From NCBI GenBank assembly GCA_020073085.1, contig JAIQFV010000012.1:62001-126000 (forward strand): a stretch of 64,000 nt of DNA, given 5' to 3'. The notes beneath the pieces were generated by a model. That model saw nothing but the letters and a program-made list of their open reading frames with translations, was not told the origin of the DNA and ran no database searches. Shown here in pieces: positions 25,760-35,408 of the stretch; position 1 is the first letter of the stretch, and the number at the start of each line of letters is the position of its first letter. Origin of the DNA: Terriglobia bacterium (GTDB lineage: Bacteria > Acidobacteriota > Terriglobia > JAIQFV01). A program made the translations under genes and the position numbers.

Positions 25760-26998
25760 CTAATGGGATCCTCTCGGCACGCCGATGAGTGAGGACGCTG
25801 AATCCGCTGCGACCGAATTCGGTTCCTGGAGGTAACGGGCGAGCAGCCACACCACCACAAGTGTAAAGATCGTGCACAAGGCGGCAACACCCGAGTATCC
25901 CCATCGCACGTAAAGAACGCCTCCCAGGAAGGCTGAGATCGCGATCCCGAGCTGTGAAAAAATGTTTCGAAGGGCGATGAACGAACCCCGCTCACGTTCC
26001 TCCACCAGCTCACTGATGAGGGCGGTGATGGGCCCCTGCCGGAACGCGGCACTCAAACTCAAGAACCCGAACACCACAAAGAGCAGCACCCCCCAGTGAA
26101 GCAGAGGCACCAGCATCATCGAGAGCGCCAGCAGGACATTGCTGGCGATCGAGACGCGGCGTTTGCCCCAACGGTCGGCCAGGATTCCACCCAGGGGCGC
26201 CCCGATGAAGGACACGACCCCGCTCAGGAGAAAGATGATGCCGATCAATCGCACCGGCACCTGGAAGGTGGTGTGCAGCCACACCCCGACGTAGGTGATC
26301 AAGCCCACGATCCCCCCGGACACAAAAAATGCCATGACTACGGCGGCCAGCAGATCGCGCCGGGAAAGAAAGGTCCCAAAAGACTTGATCCGCGTCTGAA
26401 GGAATTCCGCATCCGTTTCGCCGGCCCTAAACTCCATTTTCCGTGCGGGCAGATAAATCCAGTTCGAAATGGCGACCACCAGGGCAATCACGGCGATTCC
26501 CGGAAAAATCGTGCGCCATTCAAACTGATCGGCCGCCAGCGATCCCAGTGGAACCCCCAGGATTAAAGCCGCAAAGTAGGCCGAAGAGATCGTCCCGATG
26601 GCCCGGCCTCGAATTTCGTAAGGAAAAATATCGCTCGCGAGTGCAATCGTGCAGGTCGAGATCGCCCCGGCGCAGAGCCCCACCAGGAAACGCAATACAA
26701 GCAGTATGCCAAAAGAGGCGACCCAGTGGATGAGCAGCGAAAATACCGCAAATGCCAGGGCCGAGCCGATGAGAAAAACCCTCCGTCCGTAATGATCCGA
26801 CAGGGCCCCCGAAACCAGCGAGCTCAAGGCCGCCGCCACCGAGTAAGCCACGACGAGCGTTCCGACCACGGTCACATCCACGTGAAAGGATTTTTGAATG
26901 AGAGGAAGCAGCGGCGAGATGAGCTGGTTGTCAACCAGCCCGAGAAAGAGGAGCAGGAAGAGATTCACCATCACTGCCCATTGAGTTTTCTTGCTCAT
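25760..26998 (-). CDS. major facilitator superfamily transporter
   Basis: 412 residues with about 12 membrane segments. MFS signatures are seen at SGALSDHYGRRVFLIG (loop 2-3), then FVGLCAGAIS and the second-half motif GGILADRWGKRRVSIA. It exports or imports a small molecule; the DHA1 (drug:H+) style seems most likely. The start has a weak ribosome-binding site. It lies between two small enzymes with no evident functional link. Confidence 0.85.
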   Translation of the reverse strand: MSKKTQWAVMVNLFLLLFLGLVDNQLISPLLPLIQKSFHVDVTVVGTLVVAYSVAAALSSLVSGALSDHYGRRVFLIGSALAFAVFSLLIHWVASFGILLVLRFLVGLCAGAISTCTIALASDIFPYEIRGRAIGTISSAYFAALILGVPLGSLAADQFEWRTIFPGIAVIALVVAISNWIYLPARKMEFRAGETDAEFLQTRIKSFGTFLSRRDLLAAVVMAFFVSGGIVGLITYVGVWLHTTFQVPVRLIGIIFLLSGVVSFIGAPLGGILADRWGKRRVSIASNVLLALSMMLVPLLHWGVLLFVVFGFLSLSAAFRQGPITALISELVEERERGSFIALRNIFSQLGIAISAFLGGVLYVRWGYSGVAALCTIFTLVVVWLLARYLQEPNSVAADSASSLIGVPRGSH

Positions 26999-27326
26999 GG
27001 ATTAAACAAACCGCATCCGCGCCCGGGGACGCACTTCGTGAACTCCGAGTGTGACGATTCTCCCGGCCGCAGTTTCTTGGAATAGACACCTTTCGTATTG
27101 CTGGACCCCGGGAGTCTTTTTGATGGTGCTTCCCGGGCGGGGGAGGTTTCCAACAGCACAACGAAGATCGCACTCAGGCCAGGAACACAGGTGCGCCACC
27201 CGTCTAAACAAGATCTTGAGAGAGGTAACCCCCCAACCATCCGCCCTTTTTCGAATGTCCCAAGTCCCATTCCAATCTTCTCCGGGCTTGAGATCATCAG
27301 GCCGTACCCATTTCATGTCGAAAACC
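26999..27326. other. intergenic, one doubtful frame
   Basis: 328 bases between the MFS and AhpD-like genes. A minus-strand frame (ATG at 27316 to TAA at 27002; begins MKWVRPDDLKPGEDWNG) has AAGG upstream, but its codon use is not strongly GC-biased and no family is recognised; it is not called. Confidence 0.3.
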
Positions 27327-27713
27327 TTATGACTTGTGCTCCACCGCCGGCCCGCCTCCGTGGCGAAGCCCTTCAAAGTGGTTCAGCTCCAACCGGACAG
27401 CCAGCCGGTCGGTCTGGTCGATGACGGCGGCCGCATTGATCCCGATCGCAATGGCAATGGCATCGCTGATCTCGTGTTTGGTCGCTCCACTCTGAAGGGC
27501 CTTCTTCACGTGGCCGTCGAGACAGCCCTCGCATCGAGCCAGCAGTGAAGCGGCGATCGAGATCAGTTCCTTGGTCTTGAAATCCAGGGAACTGGGCCGG
27601 TAAGCTTCCTTGTAAAACTCGTAATAGATGTCGCGCAGCTTCGGCTCAACCATGCTGAGCGAGGCGGGGATGAACTTGTTTTTCCCCCGCGGGGGTTTGT
27701 TCTTCTGAGGCAT
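27327..27713 (-). CDS. carboxymuconolactone decarboxylase / AhpD-like protein
   Basis: 128 residues of the CMD family. The catalytic pair is seen in LLARCEGCLDGHVKKAL (C-x2-C with a following His), as in AhpD-type disulfide reductases that detoxify peroxides; true CMD enzymes lack the CxxC. GGGAGGGA precedes the ATG. The tail (HFEGLRHGGGPAVEHKS) is unusual and lengthens the protein. It reads towards the MFS gene. Confidence 0.85.
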   Translation of the reverse strand: MPQKNKPPRGKNKFIPASLSMVEPKLRDIYYEFYKEAYRPSSLDFKTKELISIAASLLARCEGCLDGHVKKALQSGATKHEISDAIAIAIGINAAAVIDQTDRLAVRLELNHFEGLRHGGGPAVEHKS

Positions 27714-28223
27714 TGCTCTTTCCCTCCCAATTGTCGAGAGATTTCATGTCGGGCGTGAAGCCCTTGATGATTCCGTAAAAAGGAAAATCGACTGAAACAA
27801 GGCAACCCAACTGGGCACCGCGACCGGAAGGCGCGATGCTTTTCCTGCGAGCACGGTCTGCATGAAGTGGCTTCCATACTGTAGCAGAGTGTCTGCCGAC
27901 AGAGTGTAATAATTTGCAAAAGTTGCTGGGTTCGACGCGGGTTTCTATCGAACCGCGAACTCAAAACGTAACGGAGTCCAAGGCGTTCCGCATAAGGGGC
28001 ACATGTTTCGTTTCTCCTCCCAATCCGGACGAGCCGAAACCAAAACCAGATTTTATTAGGAAACCAGGAAACCGGGGGATCGGTCGTCGATGGACAGCCC
28101 GCGGCGGCGGGATCATCACGTTCTCTCCCGATTGAAGGTTCTTGACCCCCTGCATTCCTGGCCTCCTAATCATGAATTTTCCCGCCCATGCCCGCACAAA
28201 TTCTGGTGCTTACCGCCTAAAGC
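27714..28223. other. repeat-bearing intergenic region
   Basis: 510 bases with no gene seen. A copy of the second inverted-repeat family sits at 28054-28174, and a GTTCGA-type dyad at about 27930-27953. Confidence 0.5.
28054..28174. repeat. second inverted-repeat family, copy 2
   Basis: The left arm ATTAGGAAACCAGGAAACCG (28055-28074) and right arm CTGCATTCCTGGCCTCCTAAT (about 28150-28170) are mirrored with the same ~70-base spacing as the copy at 25607, and the same CCGAAACCAAAA flank lies upstream. The palindromic ends and repeated flank suggest a small dispersed element. Confidence 0.6.
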
Positions 28224-29612
28224 TCAAACTCGGGCCTCAAAGGGCCACTCCCGGCGGCGAGCCGCGCGAAGAAAAAAGATGAGTGCGCCTGCCGCAGTAA
28301 TGATCAAGGCATAAAGAACGAACCGCATTTCGCTGGCCCGCGAGAAGAGAATAAACACCCATCCTCCCAGGGCAATGACAGCAGGGATAGGATAAAGCCA
28401 CATCCGGAATGGCCGCTTCAAGTCGGGCCTCCGGCGCCTGAACATCATGATCCCGAGGGTCTGGCTCAGAAATTGGACCACCACCCGGATTATCACCAGG
28501 GCTGAGATGACGTCCGTGAGTTTCTTTAAGCTGAAGAAGGCCGCGACAGCCCCCAGAAAAATCAGCGACAGGTAGGGAAATGCATGGCGGGAGTGGAGGC
28601 GGCCAAAAACTTTGAAGAAATCACCTCGCACGGCAGCAGCATAGGGGATTCGTGAATATCCCAGCAGCAGCGAGAACACGGAGGCAAAGGCCGTCCACAT
28701 CACCAGCACCGTAATGACCTGGGCAGCGCGATGGCCGTAAAGTCGCTCCATAAAAATTGAAGCGATGAAATTGTGCACGTGATTAGGATCCGCCACCAGT
28801 GCGACCGCCTCCCTCCAGGGAATCACGCTAATGACGGAAAGGTTCATCAATAAGTAAATTGCCGCGACCGCTGCAATCGACAACAGGACGGCGCGCGGAA
28901 TCGTCCGGCCGGGATCGCGGACCTCATCTCCCAGGAAGCAGATGTTGTAGTACCCCCAATAATCGTACACCGCGAATCGGGACGCGAGGGCCAGTCCGAG
29001 AAAGAATTCCTTCGACAGGTGGAAGGCCTGGGGAGGAAAATCAAGAACCTGCCGGGCATTGAAATGGCCCAGGCCTGCCACCACCATCCACCCCACCGTC
29101 AAGATCACGCCGCCCCACAGCAGGATGGAAAGCTTTCCGATGGCGGTGATCTTCCGGTACAACAGGACCACGGTGAGGACCACGACACCCACCGCCACGA
29201 GTTTGCCTTCAAGCGGTGTCATGCCTTGCCACAGGAAGGCGGTGTATTGTGAAAAGCCAATTGCTCCCGACGCCACCGACAGGGGAGCGCTGAAGAGGAT
29301 CATCCAGATGAACAGGAACGACATGAGGCGGCCCCACCGGTCGGGCCCGTACGCCTCGCGCAAGTAGAGATATGAACCCCCGGACCCGGGCAGCGCCGCT
29401 CCGAATTCCGACCAGACCAGCCCGTCACACATCGAAATCAGGGCGCCAAAAATCCAGCCCAGCATCGCCTGAGGGCCGCCCATGGCCGCCAGAATCGCCG
29501 GCAACGTGATGAACGGCCCCACGCCGACCATGTCGATCATGTTCAGCGTTGTGGCCTGCCACAAGCCGATGCCACGGATCATCCCGGGCGAAGTGTTTGG
29601 GGAGGTAGCCAT
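28224..29612 (-). CDS. APC-family amino acid permease
   Basis: 462 residues, about 12 membrane segments. The N-terminal APC signature is IDMVGVGPFITLPAI, followed by LPGSGGSYLYLREAYGPDRWG and EVRDPGRTIPRA. It imports an amino acid or amine with a cation. It is flanked upstream by the large repeat element copy 3 and downstream by the second inverted repeat; no operon partner is seen. Confidence 0.88.
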   Translation of the reverse strand: MATSPNTSPGMIRGIGLWQATTLNMIDMVGVGPFITLPAILAAMGGPQAMLGWIFGALISMCDGLVWSEFGAALPGSGGSYLYLREAYGPDRWGRLMSFLFIWMILFSAPLSVASGAIGFSQYTAFLWQGMTPLEGKLVAVGVVVLTVVLLYRKITAIGKLSILLWGGVILTVGWMVVAGLGHFNARQVLDFPPQAFHLSKEFFLGLALASRFAVYDYWGYYNICFLGDEVRDPGRTIPRAVLLSIAAVAAIYLLMNLSVISVIPWREAVALVADPNHVHNFIASIFMERLYGHRAAQVITVLVMWTAFASVFSLLLGYSRIPYAAAVRGDFFKVFGRLHSRHAFPYLSLIFLGAVAAFFSLKKLTDVISALVIIRVVVQFLSQTLGIMMFRRRRPDLKRPFRMWLYPIPAVIALGGWVFILFSRASEMRFVLYALIITAAGALIFFLRAARRREWPFEARV

Positions 29613-29738
29613 GAAGCAGCGTGTCTTTTGAGCCGAACGGACTGCCTGTCGGGAGTTAATGAAATTGAAGCCCGGTGGACCGGGCTTAGGACTTTCTTGC
29701 CATCGCTTACCCGCCGGTTACCTGGCGTGCTGTCTTAA

Positions 29739-30420
29739 CCCGAATTCCGAAGTTGAATGCCATGATCAAAGTCGGAGGGGGTTCGATTCGCATTAGTGGA
29801 TGCATTTCGAATAAGGGTCTTGCTGCTTTCGACCCAAAGGGCTCTCGATTATAGCCTCGCCTGAGTTCCTCTTTAGGCCTGAAGGGCCGTCAGAGTATAG
29901 CCCCACCTGAAGCTCCGTTACGCGTTCTTTGCGGGGCGGGGCGAGGGTGGGGTGCCGGTCTCCCCAAGGACATCCAAGCCCCGCTTGCGGGGCGAAGGAA
30001 TCTGTCGAATGGATCTTCGGAGAACCCTATAATAATTCACTGGCATGTCCCTCTCCGCAGTGCTTTCTCGCCGCTTCCCTTCACCCTTCTCGTTTCACGA
30101 AAGAGTGGAGCCCAACTCCAGCGGTCGGATTCATGAAACGATATCGGGACCCTGGAGGTTTTTCCAGCTGCGGGAACGCCCTCGGAAGATTTCTTTTCCG
30201 CAAGAGCGGGCGGACTCTTTCTGAGTACGAAGCATGACATAGGGCGTTCGGCATACTTGGAACTGCGGGCCTCGTTTTGCCCCGCAAGCGGGGCTCTCAA
30301 GGTTTCTCTCATGCATACCCCCCTCGCCCCGCAAAAGGAAAAAGCGCGGGGCTCAAACGAGGCTACAACCTGACAGCCCTTACGGGCCTGGAGTGACACC
30401 GGCCCCGCTCGATTATCGAG
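29739..30420 (+). repeat. long-terminal-inverted repeat element, copy 3
   Basis: Same orientation as copy 1. The core (29874-30390) begins TAGGCCTGAAGGGCCGTCAG and ends AGCCCTTACGGGCCT. The left flank begins CCCGAATTCCGAAGTTG at 29739 and contains the uninterrupted sequence that copy 1 has split by the MITE. A decayed half-end (GGGCTCTCGATTATAGCC, about 29839-29856) also lies to the left of the core. No conserved reading frame is seen. Confidence 0.8.
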
Positions 30421-30541
30421 GACGAGCGATCAGGGTGACCAACCCACGCGATAACCCTTCAATTAACGGAGTCTCAAAACCCGAGTCCTGTGAGGATTCT
30501 TTTCAGCCTCGCTAATCCTCCGTTCACCCATTCCATCAAAC

Positions 30542-33505
30542 CTATTTTCCTGCTTGTTCGCGTGAAAGAGAAATGAGGTTAGCAAAGATGCGGTACCCGC
30601 CACTTACCCCCGCGGGAAACTGGCGAAACCAGGAATACCCGGTGTACACAAAGTTCCCCCTTCCATACCGGGTGTAAAGCATTCCCCCGAGTTGCTCCTT
30701 CTCGCCGGGATCATGGGAGGCCAGCAATGGGGTGTAATGTTCATCCCAGGTCCTCATGAAATTGAGACCGCGTTCCTGCACCCAGCCTTCGAAATCTTTT
30801 TCTGTAATCGCATTAGGAGAGGAGAAGACGGGATTCTTCGCAACCAGGATGTGGACGGGCGCTCGCTCATCCACGATGCGAGCAAGGTCATCGGCGGGGG
30901 GCTCCGCTTCGTGGTCGGGATGTCTGGCCGAGGATCTCTCCCGCACGACCTCCTCACGTTGCCAGCGCAGCAGGGGGTAAGGGCCAAATTGGCGGACCGG
31001 ATCGGTATAGGCCGTTATCTTCTCTGCGCTCTGCGGCCCCTTGAATTCTTCGAGCTCCTTTAACAACGCCGTCCTCTGGGAAATCTGTTCCTCTCTATCC
31101 GGGGAATCCATTTCGAGGCGCGGGACCCGAGCGGGGTCCAGGCCAAAGGACGCCGAGTTGTACTGGACAATCAGCGTGCCGCCTTTTTTGACGTAGTCCA
31201 GCAGTCGTCCGTTGTTTTGATCCAGATCGCGGCGCACATCATAAGCCCGAATCCCGGTGATGATCGCATCAAATCCGTCGAGGGATCCGATGGCGAGGGC
31301 CTGATCATCGAGCAACGTGACACTGACGCCCATCTGTTCCAGCCCTTCCGGAATGCGATCGCCGGTTCCCATGATGTACCCGACCTTTAGTCCCGGGGGA
31401 AGTTTGAGCGGGGTGACATGGGCAACGGTTTCTGCGGGCCGATAAAAATTCTGCTCCCGGATGTGGGGATAGGAGATCCTCTGAAACCCCCGCGAGAAAT
31501 TCTCTTTGCCCACGGTGGCCACCGCCAGTATGCGATAGTCTCCCGTGGACGCGCGGGGAGGAACGCGCAGCACAAACTTCTTCAAAACCACCTGCTCTTT
31601 TCCCGCCGTCGAAAAGGCCGTGGTAATGGGCGATGAACTCCATCCCCTGGGCAGAATCAGTTTGACCACGCCATCGACTTTTTCGGCGCCCTCACTTTCG
31701 AGGCGCACAAAAACGGTCTTCGACTGTGCCAGGGCCGGACTCGCGATGATCAACTCGTCGGGCAGGCTCGATACCGAAAGGACCGGGACCACCTTGAAGC
31801 TCTCGCGCCGTTCTCCGTAGCGCGGGTCCACTTGCATGAACTCGACGGGCCGCACCACTTGAAAAGAGGCGCCGGAGGGATCATCAGCGACGCGAAAGGC
31901 AGCCACAAAAGGGATCTCGGGCGGATTTTCCGCGCGTCCCACGAGGGCCTGATTCGCGACGGCGTATCGATCCCCTTCCCGCGGCAGCCGCAGCCAGTAC
32001 ATTTCGGTCGGCAGTGCGGCCGTGGAAGCGGTGGCGGAAAACTTCCACTCCATTTTTTCGTTGTATCGTAACGGCTTCAGTTCGCCCGAGGTCTTCTTCA
32101 CGGTCCAGTCTCGAACCGACGCGGGTTCAATGGTCACGGGTTCAATGCGGACATCGCTTCGATTCAAAAGCGTTGCGGTGACCGTGACGCCGGAGCCCGG
32201 CGTGAGCGAGGGCTGATCCGAACGAACTTCAAAGCTCAGCCCAAGCGCCGCGATGAGCGCCTCGGTAAAGTCCTCTTCTTTGGATCTCAAGTGCTCTGCC
32301 AGCGCCAGCTGGCGACCCTCACTGAGCGCGCTCGACAAAACCCTCTGGCGCAAGGATCGGAGTGCCTCAATCCCTTTGATCAACGCAGGGACGCTGGCGG
32401 AAGGGTGCTCGTCGGGGGCATGACCGGCCATCTCCATGGCGAGGGAGTCAATCGCGCTCAGTCCGGGGGAGAGGAACGGCACCCGGTCCAGCTCACCTCC
32501 TGCCAGGGCAGTCCAATCGGCCATTCGAGCCTGCATAAACTGATGAAAGGCTTGTTGAGCAATTGCGGGATCAGCCGGGGTTTGCGATGGCTGAGACCCA
32601 GAAGAGAGATCCGGGGGTTCGGATGAACTCGCAGAGGCGATCAGCCGGAGATAAACCGGATGCCGGCCCTTTCGCTGTTCTGCCCCCTGGCCCTGGGACT
32701 GGTGCTGGCTTCGGCCAATCGCCGCAATCTCAGTCATCGACTTACCAAGCTGTGGACTGAATTGTCCCACGTCGAGCGAAAAGCTGCCGGGCTCGTGTGG
32801 GTCGCGCCCCGTCACATAGAGTTTTTGAGCCTGCCAGGGATGCAGCCCTTGCGTCAGTTGCTCGGGAAAGCGGTTGGGATCGGCCGCCGCACGAAACGCC
32901 TCCGGGGTGAGAATTCCGATGGCCTGATGATGTCCATGTCCGTCCTCCGCCGTCCCTCGCCAGACGGAGATGATGATGTCCGGCTGGTAACGCCGGATGA
33001 CGCGAACCATATCTCCCAAAACCACATCCCGCCCCCATTTCTCCAAGGCTTCCTTCGGGTCTTTTGAGAATCCGAAGTCGTAGGCGCGAGTGAAGAACTG
33101 TTGGCAGTGGTCATATCCACGGGCCGCCAGCATTTCCTCGGTCCGCAGGATTCCCAGGCTGTCAAACAGCTCGGGCCCGATGAGGTTTTGTCCCCCTTCT
33201 CCGCGCGTCGCCGAGAGGTAGGCGCAATGCACAAACTGCTCCTGCGACAGATAGGCCAGCAGGGCACTGTTCTCGTCATCGGGATGCGCGCCCGTCATCA
33301 GAACGCGCGCCGCCCTGGGCAGATCATGGGCCCGCTCAGAAAAGGTCGTTGCCTCCTGGGCTTTCGCAATAGGGCCCAGGAGCAGGAGGAGACCGCAAAG
33401 GGCCCGGATCCGGAAAAACCCGGGACGCGGTTTGGAAAGGCCCCTTCGCCCGGAGGGGCGCTCTGGCCGTTCGGAAGGGGGAAACCAGGCTATGGTCATG
33501 GGCAT
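30542..33505 (-). CDS. large exported PIG-L (LmbE) family deacetylase
   Basis: 987 residues from the ATG at 33505, with AGGA about nine bases upstream. A signal peptide (GLLLLLGPIAKAQE) precedes a LmbE/PIG-L domain with the metal-binding AHPDDE motif and HGHHQAIGI (third ligand). Further on is a NEW3-like beta domain (TATLLNRSDVRIEPV, about residues 440-520) and a C-terminal GATase/ThuA-like domain (KVGYIMGTGDRIPEGLEQMG, DGFDAIITGIRAYDVR, GGTLIVQYNSASF). PIG-L enzymes hydrolyse N-acetyl groups on sugars. Fusion to a ThuA-like fold is an uncommon size for the family. Periplasmic or exported. It is 39 bases downstream of a small membrane gene. Confidence 0.85.
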   Translation of the reverse strand: MPMTIAWFPPSERPERPSGRRGLSKPRPGFFRIRALCGLLLLLGPIAKAQEATTFSERAHDLPRAARVLMTGAHPDDENSALLAYLSQEQFVHCAYLSATRGEGGQNLIGPELFDSLGILRTEEMLAARGYDHCQQFFTRAYDFGFSKDPKEALEKWGRDVVLGDMVRVIRRYQPDIIISVWRGTAEDGHGHHQAIGILTPEAFRAAADPNRFPEQLTQGLHPWQAQKLYVTGRDPHEPGSFSLDVGQFSPQLGKSMTEIAAIGRSQHQSQGQGAEQRKGRHPVYLRLIASASSSEPPDLSSGSQPSQTPADPAIAQQAFHQFMQARMADWTALAGGELDRVPFLSPGLSAIDSLAMEMAGHAPDEHPSASVPALIKGIEALRSLRQRVLSSALSEGRQLALAEHLRSKEEDFTEALIAALGLSFEVRSDQPSLTPGSGVTVTATLLNRSDVRIEPVTIEPASVRDWTVKKTSGELKPLRYNEKMEWKFSATASTAALPTEMYWLRLPREGDRYAVANQALVGRAENPPEIPFVAAFRVADDPSGASFQVVRPVEFMQVDPRYGERRESFKVVPVLSVSSLPDELIIASPALAQSKTVFVRLESEGAEKVDGVVKLILPRGWSSSPITTAFSTAGKEQVVLKKFVLRVPPRASTGDYRILAVATVGKENFSRGFQRISYPHIREQNFYRPAETVAHVTPLKLPPGLKVGYIMGTGDRIPEGLEQMGVSVTLLDDQALAIGSLDGFDAIITGIRAYDVRRDLDQNNGRLLDYVKKGGTLIVQYNSASFGLDPARVPRLEMDSPDREEQISQRTALLKELEEFKGPQSAEKITAYTDPVRQFGPYPLLRWQREEVVRERSSARHPDHEAEPPADDLARIVDERAPVHILVAKNPVFSSPNAITEKDFEGWVQERGLNFMRTWDEHYTPLLASHDPGEKEQLGGMLYTRYGRGNFVYTGYSWFRQFPAGVSGGYRIFANLISLSREQAGK

Positions 33506-33544
33506 TGATAGGTTCCTGGAGCTATGGGAAATGACCACGGAGGA

Positions 33545-34021
33545 CTAAGCAGGGTCTCCTGTGGAATCCAGAGACCGCTTTCGGCTTGCTCGAATCTTCC
33601 CGGCAACGTAATAAACCACCAAAAGGACGACACACGCAGCCAGGGATGTGTATAACGGTGTCAGAACAATGTGCCGCATCAGGATATGCTGGGCATCACT
33701 CACGTTGAGGTTGTGATGCCGATAATGAGTCTCCAGAGAGGCGTAGGTGCTCAACAGTGTCGCAATCAGGGTCATGAACCCGTTGACGTAGCCCAATGCG
33801 AATCCCGCCCCCAGCAATCGGTGAAATCGCCCTCCCACTTCTCGCGCCATGGCCACCCCGAGATAGATGGCGAGGATATACACAAAAACTGTAGAACTGA
33901 AGAATTGCGTGACCTGCTTGGGGATCCCGGCAACCTCCAGGGCAAATCGCAAGGGGGTGGCTACAATCAGGATCAGCAACGGCCACTGCAGCCAGTCCAG
34001 CAGGCTTCTTTCGTCATCCAT
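33545..34021 (-). CDS. membrane protein of unknown function
   Basis: 158 residues with four hydrophobic segments and a charged ending (KIRASRKRSLDSTGDPA). It is like DUF-type small membrane proteins from Acidobacteria, with HYRHHNLNVSDAQHILMR as the most conserved-looking stretch. It precedes the PIG-L gene by 39 bases on the same strand and is likely co-transcribed. Its role in that pair is unknown. Confidence 0.65.
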   Translation of the reverse strand: MDDERSLLDWLQWPLLILIVATPLRFALEVAGIPKQVTQFFSSTVFVYILAIYLGVAMAREVGGRFHRLLGAGFALGYVNGFMTLIATLLSTYASLETHYRHHNLNVSDAQHILMRHIVLTPLYTSLAACVVLLVVYYVAGKIRASRKRSLDSTGDPA

Positions 34022-34040
34022 AGTAAGGGACCTTAAGGGC

Positions 34041-34129
34041 AGCGGTCAGCTTTCAGCGATCAGCGGTCAGCTTTCAGCGATCAGCGATCAGCGATCAGCG
34101 GTCAGCTTTCAGCCATCAGCTGTCAGTAG
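34041..34129. repeat. AGCGATCAGCGGTCAGCTTTC tandem-like repeat
   Basis: About 89 bases made of variants of AGCGATCAGC and AGCGGTCAGCTTTC, repeated six or more times. It is a minisatellite-like stretch just upstream of the small membrane gene, with no spacers or CRISPR structure. Confidence 0.85.
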
Positions 34130-34292
34130 TCACCGATTTTCGCTCAGTTCGCAGCTGTGAGCCTGCTGAATGAATAGCTATCGAGGCCCAAAACCCATCC
34201 AAAGCAGGATTTAGGTCGCGCCCATCAATAACGGAGCGCGGTGGGCCATAGCTGGTAGCCGAGCGCTGACGGTTGAATGCTGCTCCCCCTTA

Positions 34293-35084
34293 CTACGTAC
34301 CCGTGCTGCTATAGTTTCTTTCCCCTGCATGCCACATGACGAGGGCAAACCCGAAAAAAATGGCTGCCACGACCGGTATTAGATAGTAGAACTGCGCGTA
34401 TTCATTCCGTCGGAGGAGTCTCACGGAGGGATAAAACGAAGCAAACGCAAAGGGGATAATCCAGCTCAGGAAAAACTGGAGGAACCCGTTGTAAATGGAT
34501 AGAGGATACCGGCCGAATGCCAGCATATTGTAAACTGGCGGGACGACCCCCACCTTGTCTTCAAAGAAAAAAGAAACAGTGGTCAGAATAAGGAAAGTCG
34601 AGACATAAATTACCGCCCCGCAAATCACCATCACGAAACCCAGGGCCAAGTCCGTGGCATGCCACTCCAGGTGGAGCTTGTGTGAACAGTATCCGATGAC
34701 GAGCAGGCCAGTCACCGATTCCTGCGAAGATTCCAGTCGAAAGGCCTCGAAGAGCACTTGGAACATGGAGTGAATCGGCCGCAACAGGATACGGTCAAAT
34801 TTGCCCTGGATAATGTACGTTTCCCCGAACTGATAGAGGTTTAAGCTCAATACATTGAAGAGCCCGAGGGGAATCAGGGAAAATCCGTACAGGAAGAGCA
34901 GCTCGTAAAACGACCACCCTTTGAGACTGGGTATTTTTGAAAAGAGGACCAGTACAAATCCAAATCCCAGCAGCGTCGCCGTGAAGGAAGTGCCGATGGC
35001 GATAAAGAAATCCGCCTTGTACGCCATGCGGACCTTGGCGTATTGGGCAAAGTAGTTGATGAACAAAATAAAATGGCGCTTCAT
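34293..35084 (-). CDS. ABC-2 type transporter permease (DUF990 family)
   Basis: 263 residues, six membrane segments. Features of the DUF990 permease group are seen in YIIQGKFDRILLRPIHSMFQ and PLSIYNGFLQFFLSWIIPFAF. It should pair with the second permease (35409-36212) and the COG4586-type ATPase at 39608 as an export system of unknown cargo. A long tandem repeat lies directly upstream of its start. Confidence 0.85.
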   Translation of the reverse strand: MKRHFILFINYFAQYAKVRMAYKADFFIAIGTSFTATLLGFGFVLVLFSKIPSLKGWSFYELLFLYGFSLIPLGLFNVLSLNLYQFGETYIIQGKFDRILLRPIHSMFQVLFEAFRLESSQESVTGLLVIGYCSHKLHLEWHATDLALGFVMVICGAVIYVSTFLILTTVSFFFEDKVGVVPPVYNMLAFGRYPLSIYNGFLQFFLSWIIPFAFASFYPSVRLLRRNEYAQFYYLIPVVAAIFFGFALVMWHAGERNYSSTGT

Positions 35085-35091
35085 GGATGAG

Positions 35092-35280
35092 AGTTCAAAG
35101 TTCCAAGTTCAAAGTTCCAAGTTCAAAGTTCCAAGTTCAAAGTTCCAAGTTCAAAGTTCCAAGTTCAAAGTTCAAAGTTCAAAGTTCAAAGTTCCAAGTT
35201 CAAAGTTCAAAGTTCAAAGTCCAAGGTCCAAGGTCCAAAACCAGTTCCAAGTTCCAAGTTCAAAGTCCAAAGTCCAAAGT
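35092..35280. repeat. AGTTCAAAGTTCCA tandem repeat
   Basis: About 189 bases built from AGTTCAAAGTTCCA and shortened AGTTCAAAGTTCAA units, between two ABC permease genes. It starts 8 bases before the start codon of the downstream permease. Frames through it encode Ser-Ser-Lys-Phe-type repeats, which are not genes. It resembles intergenic microsatellites common in this lineage. Confidence 0.9.
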
Positions 35281-35408
35281 TAACGATCCTAAGGCTTCTT
35301 CGGGAATCTTGGTTCCGGCTTCTGCTTGTTCCCTCTGGCAACTGCCTTCCTGACACCTGACACTTCTTACCCGGCTCTGTTTACTTCGAGGATTTCAAGT
35401 CCGCACAC

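Noticed and set aside
27002-27316. Minus-strand frame beginning MKWVRPDD
   Set aside because: Weak codon bias and no recognisable family; not strong enough to call a gene.
34041-35280. Possible CRISPR array
   Set aside because: The tandem repeats have no unique spacers of regular length and no palindromic repeat; they are minisatellite-like.
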